Part shown: one piece after another, positions 40,770 through 42,057 of the stretch
Layout: every line of letters begins with the position of its first letter
Numbering within the stretch: position 1 is the first letter of the stretch
Assembly: GCA_015068615.1 (NCBI GenBank)
Contig: SVKE01000006.1
Coordinates: 1-42,057, forward strand
DNA: 42,057 nt
Direction of reading: 5' to 3'
DNA from: Oscillospiraceae bacterium
GTDB lineage: Bacteria; Bacillota; Clostridia; UBA1381; UBA9506
The notes under the pieces: generated by a model
The model's database searches: none
What the model was told of the DNA's origin: nothing
What the model saw: only the letters and a program-made list of their open reading frames with translations
Translations under genes and position numbers: made by a program

Positions 40770-41128
40770 AGTAGCTCCAGCGCTTCGGCCACCTGTCTTG
40801 CAAGACGGGTGCGGTACTGACTCCATGTACGCTTGCTGGCACCGGCATCGCGGCTCTTTTGGGCAAACATCAGCGAAAAATAAGGGTAGTTAAAAAAAGC
40901 GTGCAGGGCATCTAGACTCTCCGAGGTGCCGGGACGAAGAAGGTAAGCCTGCCGCGCTGTCTCCAGGGCTTCGGCAGCGGCCGCCCATTGCTGTGTCCGC
41001 TGTCGGCTGCCACTCCCTTTTGCATGCTTTCCGCACTCCATGTAATCACGAAAAATGTAAAAGATTTGCATGTAGAGATTATGAGGCAGGCCGGAGGGCT
41101 TTTCTTTTTTAAATTTGTAATGTCTCAT
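40757..41128 (-). CDS. Protein resembling phage late-transcription activators (RinA/ArpU-like), tentative
   Basis: A 123-residue basic, helical protein. LPHNLYMQIFYIFRDYMEC near the N-terminus and SKRTWSQYRTRLARQVAEAL near the C-terminus recall the layout of RinA/ArpU/DUF722-type phage activators, the second part looking like a sigma-region-4-like helix pair. This is a pattern judgement with no search behind it. Its ATG overlaps the stop of the Cys-rich gene (ATGA), so the two are co-translated. A terminator runs through its last codons. Confidence 0.65.
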   Translation of the reverse strand: MRHYKFKKEKPSGLPHNLYMQIFYIFRDYMECGKHAKGSGSRQRTQQWAAAAEALETARQAYLLRPGTSESLDALHAFFNYPYFSLMFAQKSRDAGASKRTWSQYRTRLARQVAEALELLPPV

Positions 41129-41298
41129 GCGCGCTCACCCGATGAGCGATAGTTTTTCGGTACGCCATAGCGTTCCCGGTCTTTTTTGTCCTGTTCCTTT
41201 GTTTTATAAAAAGAGCAAGGGCTGTGGCGGCAAATCATTTCTGTCATGACCGAACAGCGCCCTATTCGATAAGCAAAGCAATCCTTGTGAATCATCAT
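41125..41298 (-). CDS. Small cysteine-rich protein of unknown function
   Basis: A 57-residue protein with four cysteines (DCFAYRIGRCS, then ICRHSPCSFYKTKEQ), suitable for one zinc or cluster site, and a charged tail ending NYRSSGERA. Small clostridial proteins with a C-F-x-Y-R...C-S-F-Y-K-T pattern are familiar, but no function is known to me. The ATG pair at 41293-41298 has GGAGG 9 nt upstream. A longer open frame reaching 41547 is rejected since it is antisense to the XRE gene and starts upstream of the predicted promoter. Confidence 0.7.
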   Translation of the reverse strand: MMIHKDCFAYRIGRCSVMTEMICRHSPCSFYKTKEQDKKDRERYGVPKNYRSSGERA

Positions 41299-41406
41299 AT
41301 GATCAAACCTCCGTTTGTGATAAGCAGATTTTTGTCGTTCCCATCTGACGGGACGTTCATATGTGCCGAAAAAGGCATCGATATGAGCATCGTCAGAGGC
41401 TGTCAT

Positions 41407-41444
41407 TGTATACAAAAGCATGGTTTTAAGTTGCAAACCGCAAC
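41407..41444 (-). promoter_or_regulatory. Promoter with operator for the Cys-rich/RinA-like genes
   Basis: On the minus strand TTGCAA (41431-41436) and TATACA (41407-41412) are spaced 18 bp. The -35 hexamer lies within the dyad GTTGC-AAACC-GCAAC (41430-41444). The predicted leader is about 100 nt. Confidence 0.6.
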
Positions 41445-41488
41445 AAATAGTTGCAAAATTTAGTAAAAAACGAAACATTTTGTATGCC

Positions 41489-41698
41489 TCATTGGTCGGA
41501 AAAAAAGTATTCCATAATCTGTCCGCCGGGGATATGCAAAATATCACGAATTAATTCCACTTCCTCTAAGGTCATGTCAGAAATGTTTCGTATTTTGCGC
41601 CCCAGCGTGCTTGGAGACATCCCAACCAAATCTGCCAGACGTCCAAAAGTGAGTCCCTGTTCTACAATTTTTCCTCTTAGCTTGTTTGTGTTTACCAT
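41489..41698 (-). CDS. XRE-family regulator, phage-repressor-like
   Basis: A 69-residue single HTH domain: KLRGKIVEQGLTFGRLADLV, then GMSPSTLGRKIRNISDMTLEEVE, and a C-terminal segment (IRDILHIPGGQIMEYFFSD) typical of small phage-derived regulators. AAGGAGG is 9 nt before the ATG and the promoter is near consensus. The dyad GTTGC-N5-GCAAC between its promoter and ribosome site implies autorepression. Confidence 0.87.
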   Translation of the reverse strand: MVNTNKLRGKIVEQGLTFGRLADLVGMSPSTLGRKIRNISDMTLEEVELIRDILHIPGGQIMEYFFSDQ

Positions 41699-41719
41699 AG
41701 CTGTAACCTCCTTTAATTA

Positions 41720-41734
41720 GTTGCGTTTTGCAAC
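41720..41734. promoter_or_regulatory. Operator dyad in the regulator's own leader
   Basis: GTTGC-GTTTT-GCAAC, the same arms and spacing as the site at 41430-41444, lying just after the predicted transcription start. Confidence 0.65.
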
Positions 41735-41741
41735 TGCATAA

Positions 41742-41770
41742 ATATTATCACAATGTACAGCTTTTGTCAA
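41742..41770 (-). promoter_or_regulatory. Promoter of the phage-like XRE regulator
   Basis: On the minus strand TTGACA (41765-41770) and TAATAT (41742-41747) with a 17-bp spacer. Confidence 0.83.
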
Positions 41771-41821
41771 TAGAATTTGTGACACATTTTGCAACATTTG
41801 TTTTAAATTTTCTTCAAAAAT

Positions 41822-41850
41822 GTTGCATTTTGCAAAAACTGTGGTATAAT
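41822..41850 (+). promoter_or_regulatory. Predicted promoter and operator firing into the tandem array
   Basis: TTGCAT (41823-41828) and TATAAT (41845-41850) are spaced 16 bp, the -10 lying in the first repeat unit. The -35 box sits inside GTTGC-ATTTT-GCAAA (41822-41836), a 9-of-10 match to the regulator's operator. Confidence 0.5.
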
Positions 41851-42057
41851 AAGCGCATACCGAATTAAAATTAAATAGGTTGCGCTTATTGCACCATAAT
41901 TTACCTTAAAAAGTTTAAAACGGAAAATTATGGTATAATAAGCGCATACCGAATTAAAATTAAATAGGTTGCGCTTATTGCACCATAATTTACCTTAAAA
42001 AGTTTAAAACGGAAAATTATGGTATAATAAGCGCATACCGAATTAAAATTAAATAGG
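41842..42057. repeat. Tandem array of identical 89-bp repeats, running off the window
   Basis: Two full identical units (41842-41930, 41931-42019) and 38 bases of a third (42020-42057) are present. Each unit contains an imperfect hairpin: TGGTATAATAAGCGCA pairs with TGCGCTTATTGCACCA (14 of 16), extended by ACC/GGT after a bulge, around an A/T-only loop apart from one G. A second weaker inverted pair TAATTT/AAATTA spans the rest. No variable spacers, no ORF. The total copy number is unknown. Confidence 0.95.

Noticed and set aside
40593-40820. 75-residue plus-strand ORF in the element after hydE
   Set aside because: It runs over nested hairpins and a terminator, has no ribosome site and looks like translated repeat sequence.
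41299-41547. Upstream extension of the Cys-rich ORF to 140 residues
   Set aside because: It is antisense to the XRE gene, reads through the predicted promoter and operator, and lacks a ribosome site.
41842-42057. CRISPR array
   Set aside because: The units are identical over all 89 bp with no variable spacers and no cas genes in the window.

Overview
The window looks like the chromosome of an anaerobic, spore-forming member of the Clostridia (Bacillota). The evidence is a SCIFF ranthipeptide precursor beside its radical SAM maturase, sporulation and germination genes (ytxC, a gerQ-like coat gene with cwlJ), the [FeFe]-hydrogenase maturase hydE, HPr kinase/phosphorylase, and the diadenylate cyclase pair cdaA-cdaR. 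Most of the window is dense core genome with strong housekeeping promoters (TTGACA-N17-TATAAT type), purine-rich ribosome binding sites and intrinsic terminators.

Layout. 86-4626 (minus strand): yajC, a TIGR04086-type membrane protein, the SCIFF peptide scfA (missed by simple ORF finding, 46 aa), scfB and an RlmD-type methyltransferase read as one block. A DJ-1 family gene sits upstream on its own promoter. 4724-6377 (plus): a DUF6873-like protein and ytxC. 6645-11688: the lower-glycolysis operon pgk-tpiA-gpmI-eno behind a promoter with a large dyad over its -35 region. 11747-19653: wecA/tagO and a complete F-type ATP synthase operon (atpI-like, B, E, F, H, A, G, D, C). The c subunit has a two-carboxylate ion site suggesting sodium coupling, and epsilon is cut down to its beta-sandwich domain. 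19726-20452: a small divergent accessory pair, an XRE regulator and a SLOG-fold protein, sharing 20-bp operators. 20498-21462 (minus): cwlJ-gerQ. 21652-26440: gyrB, gyrA and a small XRE gene. 26479-30721 (minus): ABC-F ATPase, a membrane protein, ybeY, phoH and tRNA-Glu. 30848-32411 (plus): a DUF4380 protein and the RdgB-type pyrophosphatase. 32486-38194 (minus): prfA, a degenerate small ORF, cdaA, cdaR, hprK, a PHP-domain gene and murB. 38304-40453 (plus): mnmA and hydE.

The last 1.6 kb is accessory. A structured 260-bp non-coding element follows hydE. Then comes a phage-like regulatory cassette on the minus strand: an XRE regulator, a Cys-rich small protein, and a protein resembling phage late activators. 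Finally an array of identical 89-bp tandem repeats runs off the right edge. The same dyad, GTTGC-N5-GCAAC (third copy 9/10), lies at the regulator's own promoter, at the Cys-rich gene's promoter and over a predicted promoter firing into the array. The regulator, its genes and the array may therefore be one unit. This is the best candidate for something undescribed, but the array is truncated by the window edge.

A family of near-identical palindromic terminators (core GGCTGTAGC...GCTACAGCC) closes many of the transcription units. No rRNA, CRISPR array, transposase or recognisable riboswitch was found. All assignments come from reading the sequence; no database search was possible.
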